Positions 10,021 through 21,567 of a stretch of 64,000 bases of DNA are shown in pieces. The stretch spans positions 1-64,000 of the forward strand of contig JAKUCV010001924.1 in the NCBI GenBank assembly GCA_028386065.3. The letters run 5' to 3'. Every line of letters begins with the position of its first letter. The stretch's first letter is position 1. The position numbers and the translations under genes are program-made. The DNA comes from Turnera subulata. Lineage: Eukaryota > Streptophyta > Magnoliopsida > Malpighiales > Passifloraceae. Below the pieces are notes generated by a model. That model was not told the DNA's origin and searched no databases. It saw only the letters and a list, made by a program, of their open reading frames with translations.

Positions 10021-11700
10021 TTGTTTGGCATGACCGGTTGGGCCATCCCGGGTAAATAATGATGCAAAAAATTTATTTGGTCATTCATTAAAAAACCAGA
10101 AGTTTTACAATCAATGAATTTCATGTGTTTGTTTGCTGCGAAATTAATAATAAGGCCATCAAAAGAAGAGATTGGCCTAGACCAGCAAATTTGGGATATG
10201 AACGCGGAATGATAAATCCACTATGTTGACCATCTAGGTAATTTTTACGATGCATCGACTAGAAGGTCTATTATGTGAAGCAAGTTGGCATTGTGCGCAC
10301 TTGTTCTATTGATTAAGCCACTTGCAGGTGCATATCCTTACTCATGTTATTAGATTATATGTCTAGATAAAGCTGGTATGTTTCTTCAATGGAGAATGTA
10401 TATCATTGGAAATAAACCCAAAGAGATCTGGGGCATATTGACAATTGATTGCAGGACCATTGATGAAATATGACTATGGTATTTTATACGCAGTAAATGT
10501 GCATCAAGCCAATAAGATATTATAAGACCATAAGATCTCCCCATTGGTTCTTGGTCACAAAATATCTCCCATCTTCGGACCGTTGGTTGTACAGTATATT
10601 ATGCTCCACCACAGCATAGTTAATCTGGTCCTTAAAGAAGGTTGGGAATAGATGTTGGGTAATCTTCATCAAATCACAACATTATTGAAACTATTGACTA
10701 AAAGATTGGAGATTCATTTTTAGAATTAAGATTTGCTTATTGATAATTAGATATGTATGTATACCCAACATCAGGGGGAAAAAGAAGCAGTTGGATCAAG
10801 ATTGTTGAAATGCATAATATATATGAATGTTGATCCTCATATAAATTAATGTGAACCTGAAGTTCAAAAGAAGATGATTCATTTGCAGAAAAATTGATAT
10901 GCAATTGCCAGACATATTTAAATTAAGTGTGACTATATACCAGCTGTAAATGCTTCTATTTCAATTGATGTTCCTGAAGAACAATATAAGTATGCAAATG
11001 AATCTATAGATTATACTCGGTTCCAAAAAGAAAAGAAATTCTCTATAGAGAATAAAGGAGCAAAGTGATAAGATGGCCCCGGTAAGAAAATACGGCCTCC
11101 AGTATAGGTTTTGAATTAAAAGTCCCCCAGAAGAGGTTGATTCTCTGACACAAATTGATAAAGTTCCAGAAGTAACTCAGGTACCTGAAATAAGTGAATA
11201 TGATGAGATCTCAATTACAGTGTCAGAGATAAGATGGAATCGACATGAAATAACCGTCGACGGAATACAATTTTTATTTATTTTACATAGCACTAAAATG
11301 AGGATCATGAACCTACTAATGAATGTAGGTGTTGTATGATTGGCCAAAATAAAGAGATATGATTAAAGGTTGTGTTGGAATCGCTTGTGAAGCGAGAAAA
11401 TTTTCGGACTGGTAGTCCGTACACCAGATGGGTGTAAATTTGATCGATCGTAAAATGGGTACCTGTGCAAAAAGAAAATGAGATAAAGCACGGTTGCACA
11501 AGGATTTTTTACCCGAATGATCTGGAATTAATTGTGAGGAGATAAACTCCCCTGTGGTAGATGCAATTATTTTGATAAGTCTGGCATTATATGAAAAGAA
11601 TTAGAAATGCATCTAATGAATGCTTTTACAGCCTACTATGGATCCATAAGTTGTGAAATATACATGAAGATCCCTGAAGAATCCAAGTTGCCTGAAGCAA
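10021..11700 (+). pseudogene. Copia pol remnants (pre-integrase and reverse transcriptase)
   Basis: Broken plus-strand coding. VWHDRLGHPG of the GAG-pre-integrase domain is readable from 10023. The region before RT is recognisable near 11200-11330, and the RT N-terminal part (SLVKRE...TPDG) near 11370-11510. YGS...EIYMKIPEE, a degraded LYGSLD...IYMKIPEG motif, is at 11637-11690. Many stops and frameshifts; not functional. Confidence 0.7.
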
Positions 11701-12392
11701 CTAATTCCCGGGTAATTACAAAAATTAAATTGAGTTTAAATCATTTTTGAGTATGAATAAATTTTATGTTGATATCTACATGTTTAGTGATTGGAATTCC
11801 AGAAGAGGTTTCCAAATACCGTGCTATTAGACTGGTTATGGAGTACCCTGTCTAAGTACAATATGTATTGCTTGTAACATAAAGCCTGAAGTTTTTGATT
11901 TAAGCCTATTGGCAATATATGTATTTGCTCTTATCTTCGGGGAATAACAAATGTGTGATCCTGTAAACCCGAAAGAAAGTAAAGCTGATTTTTGCAGATG
12001 TAGATCCCTTATTTAGTCCAAACAAAGCACAGACGGACATCTACTACAACTTTACACATGATATTGCAATATCATCAGGACTACAAAAGCAAGATGGCAA
12101 GATAGACGCTCCAACAAAAAAATCATGAAGATAATGCTGCCAACTCTGTCCAATTGAAATAATAAAGTACCCAAAAGTGATCAGACATAATACACGTCAC
12201 CAGAAGCTGACAAGGACGAATTGGCATGCAACGATATCAAGCAATCAATGGAGCCCAAAATGAGGGGGAGTAGAATACGCACTGCACTCTTTTTCCCTTC
12301 ACCAAGTTTTTATCCCACTGGGTTTTTCTTGGTAAAGTTTTTAATGAGGCAGTACTCCCAAAGCGTATTCTACCCAACAACACAATGACATC

Positions 12393-12402
12393 CAAGGGGG
12401 AG
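12393..12402 (+). other. Polypurine tract
   Basis: CAAGGGGGAG immediately before the 3' LTR, the expected plus-strand primer site. Confidence 0.8.
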
Positions 12403-12612
12403 TGTTATAAATATGTATAAATACAAGTATGTATGTCATTGTTATACATATAAAATACAGTATCCCTCTTTATTATATATATGTTTATGACAGAAAGAAT
12501 TGAATTGTAATGAAAAGTCGGTAAACCGAGTTCTCCTTGGGGCTCCTCAACCGAATTCTTCACCTCTCCAAACTTCTCCATTTTTCTTCCATTAATCATG
12601 CTATTTATAACA
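12403..12612 (+). repeat. 3' LTR of copia element (6361-12612)
   Basis: 210 bp; followed by the target duplication CTATT. Confidence 0.92.
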
Positions 12613-12617
12613 CTATT

Positions 12618-12731
12618 CTCCAATTTCGATATCTCTTGTATCATGTATGGCTTTATGCCTTTGTTATGTAACATTTGTTTTGTACCTTTTGTCTATTAAT
12701 AAAGGTTATCGTTTTACATAAAAAAAAAAAA
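12618..12731 (+). other. Retroposon-like 3' end with poly(A)
   Basis: Continues the sequence broken at 6360 and ends in AATAAAGGTTATCG plus a run of A (about 12719-12731). It looks like the tail of an L1-type LINE or of another retroposed transcript. No coding part was identified. Confidence 0.4.
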
Positions 12732-12967
12732 TTCTCACCCCCTGGCTCTTTAAGAGAGTACAAAAAAACTACAAACCCGTTAACAAAATTTTCATTTATA
12801 TAATTATAGTACAGAACAAAATATTGGCCAAGCATGATGAATGATCACCACATGCAAGCTAGTTTTTTTTTCGAAACGGTAAATAGCTTTCATTGATTGT
12901 TTAAATCATATCATTACATAAAATACTTGCCAAAGCAGATGGTTGAACAACCACCTAGATTACAGGC

Positions 12968-13482
12968 ACCTTCCCCCCACAAGTATTTTTTGCAAGCCTG
13001 TCCGCAGCTTTATTCGCTGATGTAGAGATATTGTGAAAGCTTATATGCGGTGCATCAGAGACAATTGCAGTAATGTCCTTAATCAGTATCTTGATCTCCC
13101 AAGGGCTGGACTCCTTTTGCCTTAGAGCAAGCCATGTTACTTATGAGTCAGTCTCAATGGATACCTTTTGGTACCCTCTAGCAAGGGCTAGATTGACTGC
13201 TTCCTTGATTGCCATAGTCTCTGCTATTAGGGAAGAGTTTGCAACTGTCTTCCTAACTACACCATCAATAACTCTTCCTTGGCTAGATCTGCAGCATACA
13301 CCAATCCCAACCTTTTTCCTCTTGCTATCAAATGTTGCATCATAATTTATCTTTACAGTACCTCTTACAGGGGGTGTCCAGTGTGCATCATTAGAATTTG
13401 TATCCCTCCTCCCTGTTCTTTGCAGGATCTCATTGGTCCCCTCTATCTGTTCATTGAAAGCTACCTCAGCACTTCGTATCAT
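12968..13482 (-). pseudogene. LINE RNase H domain
   Basis: Plant RVT_3-type RNase H at the C-terminus of the LINE polyprotein. Visible: KINYDATF (catalytic Asp), AETMAIKEA (catalytic Glu) and SIETDS (catalytic Asp), followed by an in-frame stop (13138-13140). Beyond it the frame continues to NKAADRLAKNT near 12990. Degrades the RNA strand during element replication in the family. Confidence 0.8.
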
Positions 13483-13593
13483 GGCAGTCGGGTCAATTGT
13501 CTCGTTGTCAAAAACTTTCCTATTTCGGGCCCTCTAAATACACCGCAAAAAAAATAGCAGCTTTACTTCTAAGCTCCCTTTTAAGCTCACCAT

Positions 13594-13833
13594 TTAAGTT
13601 GTTTTCCAAATTGTGCCACATGCATTCAAATCAACACTGTTAGCAACAGTCATTCCTAAATGAGAGCCAAACCAAGTAGCCCTCGCATGATCATAATGGA
13701 AAAACATGTGCTCCACCGTCTCATCATGTAGGCCATATACAGGACAAGTATTGTCTACATTCATTCTCCTCTTGACCAGATTGATTTTCACTGGTAAAGC
13801 GCCTAAGAGAGCCCTCCAAATAAAATTTTTCAC
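13594..13833 (-). pseudogene. LINE zf-RVT segment
   Basis: Starts KNFIWRALLGALPVKINL and contains a Cys-His arrangement: C in NTCPVYG, then ETVEHMFFHYDHA. The first motif normally reads CPxC and the second HLFxxC, so two ligands are altered. It links RT and RNase H in plant L1 proteins. Confidence 0.75.
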
Positions 13834-14513
13834 CTTTGGTTGTGTTTTAATATCCCAAACATCTTTCTAGCCAATATTCACATTGTTGCCATTGCTAGTT
13901 TCCTGTTGCGATTGGTTCTGAGCAGCTGTACTCTTGCACAACAAATTGTATCCCGATTTCACGGTGTACTCCCCAGAGCTGTTGAAGTGCCATACTATAG
14001 TATCCTCCACTGAGCTTGAAACTGGGATACCTTGAATTAATTTGCATTATTCCTCATTGAAGGTATCTCTCAATAGAGGAAGGTTCCAGGAGTCCCTATT
14101 TCTATCAATCAAGTCTCCAACCATAAATCTATTTGGTCCTTCCACCTGCACAGACTCAACTAAAAAATTATTATCTCTCGGTAGCCATCCCCAAATTTTA
14201 ACTCTTCGCCCATTTCCAATATCCCATCTCAAATCCAAATCAAGCACATCCTTGCCATGACATAATCTGCTCCAACACCATGATGCCGAACTTCCCCTTA
14301 CTGCCTTTGAAAAATCAGTCCTAGGGAAATACTTGCCTTTTAGTAACCTAGCCCATAAAGCATTTGGATTTTTGAGCAGTCTTCAAGCTTGTTTAGCTAA
14401 TAGGGCCGAATTGAACTGTTCAAGATTGTGAAAACCTAAACCCCCTCCATCTTGTGCATAATTAACTTCTCCTAACTCAGCCAGTGCATCTTGGCCTTTG
14501 ATTCATCCCCTCC

Positions 14514-15809
14514 CTAAAAAAATCTAGCCATCATCCCATTTATTTTCTTATATAAGCTTGCAGGAAATTTAAACAGGAGCATGACGTAAGTTGGAATAGC
14601 TAATAGTACAGCTTTAATCAGTGTTTCCCTTCCTATATGTGACAATAGATTGCCCCTCCATGAACTTAACTTGCTTCTAACTCTTTCCATCACGAATTGA
14701 AGAGTCTTATTCCTTGATCTTCCCCACCAGGTTGGGATACCTAAATAGCTTTCATTATCTTCAGCAACTTCCACCCCGATTTCATCACAGATCGCTTTCC
14801 TCCTCTCCACTGTGGTATTGCTACTGAAATATGCTTTTGGCTTATTGTAATTGATCATCTGTCCAGACTCCTAACTGTACTCATAAACAATCTTTAGGAG
14901 TCCATATGCATCTTCAATAGTGGCTTCACAAAAAAGTACGGTATTATCTGTATAAAAAATGTGGGTGATAAGAGGGCAATATCTATTCATTCGGAAACCT
15001 TGGATTTGGCGCTCCAGGAATCCCTTCTCCAATCTTTTGGATAAACCCTCCAACGCAAGTATAAATAGATAGGGGGACACGGGGTCTCCCTGTCTTAATC
15101 CCCTTGAAGGACAGAAAAAATCTGTAGGTTTTCCATTTACCATCACAACAAATTTGACTGTAGTCACACAACTCATGATAATCTGAATCCACTTCTCCGC
15201 AAAACCAAAACACCGTAGTACCTCCTCCAAGTATCTCCACTCCAATTTATCATATGCTTTACTTACATCGAGTTTAAGCATAATATTCTGGTACCTCCCT
15301 TTACCTCTATGCCTCATAGAATGAAGAGCATCGTGGGTGATCAGGATGTTATCATGTATGCTTCTTCCTGGAACGAAAGCTGCCTGGGTCTCAGAAATAA
15401 GACTTGGGAGCCATCTCTTCAATCTATTTGTAAGACATTTGGAAAAAACTTTGTACACATAGTTACAACAATTTATTGGTCTAAAATGGTCCAAACTCTC
15501 AGGGACTTTCACCTTAGGAATCAGTGAGATAAAGGTGGTGTTTAATTCTGTCAAGAGATATCCAGTGTGTAGAAAACTTCGCAGCACAGCCACCGGGTCC
15601 TCTTTTAAAAACTCCGAATATCTTTGAAAAAACACCCCTTGGAAACCATCGGGTCCAGGGGCCTTCTCAGCCCCCATAGAAAACACTGCTTCCTTAACTT
15701 CCTCCTCCGTAAAATCAGCAAGCAGATTAGCATTCATCTCTTCACTAACCAACCTCGGGATTAAGTCTTTTAACTCCTCTGATGGAACAGAGCCATTAGA
15801 CGAATACAC
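14514..15809 (-). pseudogene. LINE reverse transcriptase
   Basis: RT motifs read in order: KAPGPDGFQGVFFQ, FRPINCCNYVYKVFSK, AFVPGRSIHDNIL, KLDVSKAYDKLEW, RGLRQGDPVSPYLF, then the catalytic box as HIFYTDNTVLF, and SYLGIPTWWG downstream. The usual FADD or YADD is TDN here, so one catalytic aspartate is Asn. A stop separates the two open parts near 14870. It should be inactive. Confidence 0.88.
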
Positions 15810-16076
15810 TTACTGGAAATGCCTAACAACCTATCCTTGGATGAGAGTGGGATCATCCAACCATTCTCCCCTTGCATCCCTTGGCTTCGTTTTCTTGTTT
15901 TTGGACCTTCTTTGCACAGTTGTAGTTTGAAAAAAATTTGTATTTCTATCCACTGCTGTGATCCATTTAACTCTGGCCTTCTAAGCCTAGAATACTTCCT
16001 CCTTCTTCCATTCTTTTTCTAGGATACCCAGTACCTCTCTTTCCTTATCCCGAATCTGGTTCGTGAATGGTAAACT

Positions 16077-16997
16077 TTATAGTTTTTTGAGTTCCTCATG
16101 CAATCCTTCTATAACCCTTCTACTATTATTTTGCTTTCCTCTTCTCCACTTTTGTAAGTCCTTTCTAGTCAGCTTGATTTTTGGTGCCACTTTAAATTGC
16201 CTTGTGCCTTGAATAGTATTACTCCAAGCTTTCCTAACTATCTCTTCATTACCTTCTTCCTCCAGCCATCTGGCATAAAAAATGAACCTGTTGCGCCCTC
16301 TTATTTCGCTGCCATTTATATTCAGCACCAATGGTCGGTGGTCTGACCCGATCATAACTTCGTTGCTAAGTACAACATCTGGCCATGCTAATCTCCACTC
16401 TTCAATAGCCACTGCCCTATCCAACTTGGCAACAATGTTATTCACCCCCGTTCGCTTGTTGGACCAGGTGTAATTGCTGCCTTTGCACTCGAATTCTAGC
16501 ATTTCAAATTCAGCAAAGTCCTTAGTTTGGGAAAGGCTCACCCCGATACCTCCCTCCTTATCCTCACAATCTAACAGAGCATTAAAGTCCCCAATTGCTA
16601 ACCAACCCACCCCAGCTGCAGGTCGTAGCGAATCCATCTTCCTCCAAAAAGCTGGTCTGTCTTCTTTTCTAGGAGGACCATACACTAGCGTACACTCAAA
16701 AGCCAAACCACCTTCCAAATGTATTCCAATGTGGATATAATTCCTGCATTTTGCAAGACATTGGCATTGTACATCATCTCCCCACCGTATTACCAATCCA
16801 CCCGATTGACCCACAGGTTCTTCATAAATTGCATTCTTCATTCCCAGGATTTTCCTCTTTCTTTCTAAATTCTGTTGTTTCTGCTTGGTTTTAATTGAAC
16901 ATATAACTACTGGCCTGAATTTTGCTTTCAGATCCAATAATCTATTTCGGGTAAGTGAACTACCCAATCCTCGGCAATTCCACACCAATAGAGACAT
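16077..16997 (-). pseudogene. LINE apurinic-like endonuclease domain
   Basis: A 306-codon frame starting MSLLVWNCRGLGS. Endonuclease motifs: WNCRG, GGLVIRWGDD, LVYGPPR, IGDFNALL, NYTWSNKR...NNIVAKLDRA and SDHRPLVL. The N-terminal catalytic Glu (normally ETK) reads IKTK, another sign of decay. In the family it nicks target DNA for target-primed reverse transcription. Confidence 0.85.
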
Positions 16998-17453
16998 AGC
17001 TCTAACTTAACTCAAGACAGAGCATAAGAACTAAAAACTGCTCCTGTTAAAGAGAACTCACAGTGAAATTCAAAGATTTGCAGCAGTAACCCACAATCGT
17101 CCCCTGCAGATACTCCTCTTCCCTACACTATCTCACAGCCATAAAGCTTCATTTTGAAGTACTGTTGAAGAGATGTCTTCCCATGACAACAAGGCAACAT
17201 AGCGCAGTCTTCACTTGAAGTTACCCCATCTCCAGTCGAAGACTCCGGCCAAAGTTACCGTTGCTGTGATTATTTTGTATTTTTTGCCCGTTGGCACAAA
17301 GTTCAACGATTTAAAAGAATTACGGGGTATATTGTAGAATAACAGAATATACATGCAAGCTAGTTTTAGCAATAACTAATCATTAGTTTTACATCATTAC
17401 CACTGCAACAATTAAGAAGGTGGCTCGGTTCGCCCCCCAACCCCCCCTGAAAT

Positions 17454-18991
17454 TGTTAGTAATATGCCCAAAAGCCAATCATGGATGATTATATGTAGTC
17501 ATGTATACACATTAAGGTTATTCCAATAAGTATCGTTTATGAGATAAACGCTTGCACATACTTATAACCCTAGAATATTTCATATTCTTAAATGTCCCTA
17601 GTCGATTATTATTACGGATGGGTTGTAATAATAAATTAAGACTAGCGTATGTTGAGAATTTATATGTGATATGAATTCTACATACGGGTACAAGTTGGAG
17701 AACTTGTGGACTGGACCGACCCACATAAGAACCCTACATGGAACGTTATATGTATGTCATTAGTGGTTCTTATAGATGTGATTGTCCTCCGACCTGAGAT
17801 CGTCAAGGTATCCAACATATGAATCATGTACTTTGATATTATTCCTAGTCACCCGTAACTGGGTGGACATAAGGGTAATCATTGGGTATATGCCGAGTAT
17901 GTAGTGGGTTTTGATTGATCAAGAGGGGATTCGTCCAACCCATATAACGGGTATATTATCGGATGGTTTCTTGATAGAGTTGAACTGTAAATGCACGGCC
18001 GTGCTCGGATTATGATATGTTGATATCATTGGTATCCGTTTTACACAGTTAACTCGAGGATCAAGAAACCGAGATTAAACATATACGAGATTGACATATT
18101 CCATGTCTCGGTTTAATCTTGATAATGGGACGAAGGGACGATGACATATTCCGAGGCATAGAGAATCAGTACTGATCTTGTCGTTCGGGTAGCAATGATG
18201 TGTTGCTAGACGCCGCTCTTTGCTTATAATTGTAAAATGAGATTTTACAATTATTGCCGGACGTTACAAGTGCCTACAGGGTCACACACATAGAACCGTT
18301 GATTCGAGCAGGTGGCTGAACCGTGGTTGGACCATTGTTGGACCGGTTTGTGGTTGGACCGTGGTTGAACCGTGGTTGGACTATGGTTGAACCAGGGTCG
18401 GTTTTGGATCAATAATTATCTGAATTATTGATCAGACATGTTGAGTTAGTGTGTTTGGTCTGATTATGCTTAGTGGAAGCATTAGTGATGAGCATAGGTC
18501 CACCTTGTTGGCCATATTGTCATTATCTTATTGGCACTATGTCTAAGTGGGTTTGGGGGGTCAAGCATTAGTGATCAGATCACTCTTTCTGCCCCTCTCA
18601 TGTTTTTGCATCAGTTTTCAGACCTCTTCATCACACTCTCAGCCTTTGTTCTTCTTTGTGAAAAAAGAAACATAAAAAACACCACAACCTTACAAGCTCC
18701 CGTTTTCTGCTGCTAGCACCCAGTCCGGGAGTGCTCGGAAGTTGGATCGTGAGACGACTCCACCTTGATCACGGTTCGTGTGGATACCGTAGAGGAGCCA
18801 GGCCGTTGTCTAGCTCTTGCTGATTCCATACACAAGTTGGGTGAAAGATCCTAATCTTCCAGGTATGTAAAAATTGTTATACGGTTAGCATGCTTCACTT
18901 GGTTCTTGGTTAGTTTCCCTTTTTGCTTCCGCTGCGTATTTTGCTTGTTGTGCATATTATGAATGTCATAATAGCTCTAGGGAAACTTACA
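17454..18991 (+). repeat. 5' LTR of copia element (17454-25761)
   Basis: 1538 bp, highly similar to 24228-25761. Confidence 0.92.
18311..18400 (+). repeat. GGTTGAACC-type short array in the LTR
   Basis: About eight tandem variants of GTGGTTGRACC. The same array is in the 3' LTR (25091-25170) and, reverse-complemented, in the solo LTR (46352-46422). Confidence 0.75.
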
Positions 18992-18992
18992 G

Positions 18993-19005
18993 TGGTAGCA
19001 GAGCC
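18993..19005 (+). other. Primer binding site
   Basis: TGGTAGCAGAGCC, two bases after the LTR. It differs by two bases from the TGGTATCAGAGC site used with initiator tRNA-Met. Confidence 0.7.
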
Positions 19006-19444
19006 TTCTTGTGAAGCTCTAAACCGTATAGGTGATGCATATGTGATATGATCATCTTAGCATGTGTAGGAATCATTTTGTGTATGAGATATGCTAAGTG
19101 ATTTTGAACATGATGTGTTTGTGTATTGTCAAAAGATATGCTGAGTTTGTTTTGGTGTATGAAGTTAGCCATACAAATTTATGCATATGTTTGATATGTT
19201 TTAGTAGATGTACATGATATGTTCTGTGTGATAAAGCATGATCATGTCTTATTGTCTTCACTTGTGTATATATGATGCATAAGTTGTTGAGGTTGATTTA
19301 TCAAAAGTGTTTTGACAACAAGCACTTGATTGGTATGAGATATCAATCAAGATGTTTATGGCAGTAGGTCGAAGGGTTCGACTAAGAAAAACCGAGTGTC
19401 GGTTTGTGTATTGAACGATTGTCATTCATGTATAGTTTGGCCAT

Positions 19445-20019
19445 AACATCGATGTTGGTGTGATCAACATCGATGTTGGCATGAAGATTGGCTTCGGCCG
19501 AATCACTACAACATCGATGTTGGGTGACCAACATCGATGTTCTCATGCAAAGGACTCATCAACATCGATGTTTAAATGTAAACATCGATGTTATTTGAGC
19601 TCGGCCAAGTTGGCGTAAATTTCCAGAATTCGAATAACATCGATGTTTAAGTTCCAACATCGATGTTATTGAGTTCCAGAAGTTTAAAACATCGATGCTT
19701 ACGTACAACATCGATGTTATAATGCTACTGCCAAATCTTGAACTTTCAGAACACTCAAAACATCGATGTTGAAGTGTCCAACATCGATGTTCTTGAGCTA
19801 CTGCCAAATGGTTTGGAGTTCAAGCACTCAAACATCGATGTTTAGGTGTCAACATCGATGTTTTGTGGCTTCGGCATCCTCCAACATCGATGTTTGATGG
19901 TCAACATCGATGTTCTGAGGGTTCGGCAACCTCCAACATCGATGTTTGACTGCCAACATCGATGTTTTTTGGGTTCGCAAACTTCAAACATCGATGTTGA
20001 AGGGTTCAACATCGATGTT
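19445..20019 (+). repeat. Array of ten paired AACATCGATGTT palindromes
   Basis: Twenty copies of the 12-bp perfect palindrome (one, at 19688, has a single change) come in ten pairs. Start positions of pairs: 19445/19466, 19510/19530, 19561/19581, 19636/19656, 19688/19707, 19759/19780, 19831/19851, 19883/19903, 19935/19955, 19987/20008. Spacing inside a pair is always 19-21 bp, about two helical turns. Pair-to-pair distance is often exactly 52 bp, otherwise 51-75. A decayed pair follows near 20213-20245. Each pair can fold in RNA as a 12-bp stem with a 7-9 nt loop. It lies between the primer site and gag. Confidence 0.95.
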
Positions 20020-20811
20020 GTGAAGACCAGTGACTTCAACAGCGAATTTGGGGCAGATGAAAGCCGAATTGGTGTCTGGCTTGAACAGAAAAGTTGTAGC
20101 TCTACTTCTTAGTTTTCCAGGGACACCAAGTTTACACAAATCCGAGCTCTATAGCTTTGGATATGGCCGAAATACTAAGTGCTGCCAAGTAGTTGGGAGA
20201 ATCAGATTCTCAAAACATTGATGTTTGAGTTAGACATCGATATTCACATGTATTTGGTTTCCAAACTTACATGACATCAATGTATAATTTATCAAGAACA
20301 AGCATGTGATGTGTTGGAATTATATGTTGATATAAAAATATTAAGTTCTTAGTTGCCTTCCATGATAAGCACTCATCAAGCTTAAGATCAACAATTGGTA
20401 GGTTTTTGCCAAAGCAAGGTGCCATTGTTTATCCTAAGAAGGTGCGAGTGGATAATTGTAATATCCTGATTGCTTATTGTGGGTATGAACTTAACTAGGT
20501 TATCTTAATAGGATTAAGGACCTAGAGGCAAGGGTTGAGCAAGTCTATAAGATAGACATGGGCAAGGTGTTGTTCACTCAACTATCCAAGAGTTACATAG
20601 AGATGTAATTGACAAGAGTTGTCTACCTAAATAACTATTGATGTATGCGATCAGCCAAAGCTGACATATGTTGTAGTGAAATATGGATCTTGGCCTACTT
20701 ATATAATTGTCTTGATTTATGTAATAGGAGCACATTTAATAGAATTCCTTATTAAATGATTTGTATGCATGACTATTATTTGTGTGAGTTGATCATTGTT
20801 GTAGAATTATC

Positions 20812-21500
20812 ATGGCACAAAACACTAACACTTTATTATTGCGATTCGTCCTTGAGTAGGACAAGCAGAATAAGAATAGTTTCCTAGAATGGCATCACAT
20901 TTTGAGGAAAGTCTTCAAACAAGAAAAATTTGTATGTCCTTGAAGGGCTTGTTCTTAATGAATTGGCGCCTAATGCTACTAGGGCAGAAGTAGATGCCTG
21001 GGAGAAGCATGTTGATGATGCATTGAAAGTTGTATGCCTGATGCTAATTGCCATGGACTCTGAGCTTCAGAAGCAACATGAGAACATGGGGGCGCTCGAT
21101 ATGATCGAACACCTGAAAATGCTCTGAGGAGAGCAAGTAAGGCATGGGAGGTACGAGACCTCTAAGGCATTGTTCCAATGCAAAATGGCTGAGTTATCAC
21201 CCGTTAGACCTCATGTGCTCAAGATGTTTAGATACATTGAGAGCCCTGAGGGTCTTGGTTTCCTTGGAAAAGGAAAGGGTAAAGCAAAGTTTGAGAAGAA
21301 GAAGAAATGTACCAAAAGGTTTGGTGCATGTGCATCTTCTTGTTCTCATGTGCTGAAACCCAACGGTGGTGTTGCAAAGGTAGAAAATTGTTTCCGTTGC
21401 AACAAACCAGGCCATTAGAAGCGAAACTGTCCTGTTTACCTTGAAGAGGTGGAGAAGCAGAAGGGAAGTGAGACTTCCGCTTCAGATATTTTGTTATAAA
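20812..21500 (+). pseudogene. Copia gag remnant
   Basis: Starts MAQNTNTLLL at 20812, like many plant copia gag proteins. It is broken by a stop after 15 codons and by shifts. A CCHC zinc knuckle begins CFRCNKPGH (about 21390), and a stop replaces the next codon before KRNC. Confidence 0.8.
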
Positions 21501-21567
21501 GACTAATATCTCTACCTCTGCATCGTGGGTATAAGATACCGGATGTGGTTCTCACATTTGAGAAAAT

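Larger units (their letters stand above)
6361..12612 (+). mobile_element. Decayed Ty1/copia element with 210-bp LTRs
   Basis: LTRs at 6361-6570 and 12403-12612 (TGTTATAAATATG...CTATTTATAACA) differ at about 7 of 210 positions. A perfect 5-bp target duplication CTATT lies at 6356-6360 and 12613-12617. A polypurine tract CAAGGGGGAG (12393-12402) precedes the 3' LTR. Copia pol remnants are on the plus strand, and a separate open reading frame with its own TATA box lies on the minus strand. Short LTRs and the pol remnants suggest a Retrofit/Ale-like copia, which is tentative. It is inserted in P450 downstream sequence. Confidence 0.9.
12867..17350 (-). mobile_element. L1-type LINE with a perfect 17-bp target site duplication
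   Basis: A perfect 17-bp duplication ACATGCAAGCTAGTTTT (12850-12866 and 17351-17367) bounds the element. The short poly(A) tail appears as T residues at 12867-12871. Minus-strand order is endonuclease, reverse transcriptase, zinc-finger linker, RNase H. Only about 350 bp precede the endonuclease, so no ORF1 is present: either 5' truncation or a one-ORF element. Several stops and a changed RT catalytic residue show it is dead. Confidence 0.9.

Noticed and set aside
19445..20019. CRISPR-like repeat array
   Set aside because: Repeats are 12-bp palindromes with short variable gaps inside a plant copia element; no cas genes, and spacer lengths alternate in pairs.
19846..20112. Open frames through the palindrome array
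   Set aside because: They only translate the repeated palindrome on both strands and show no domain.
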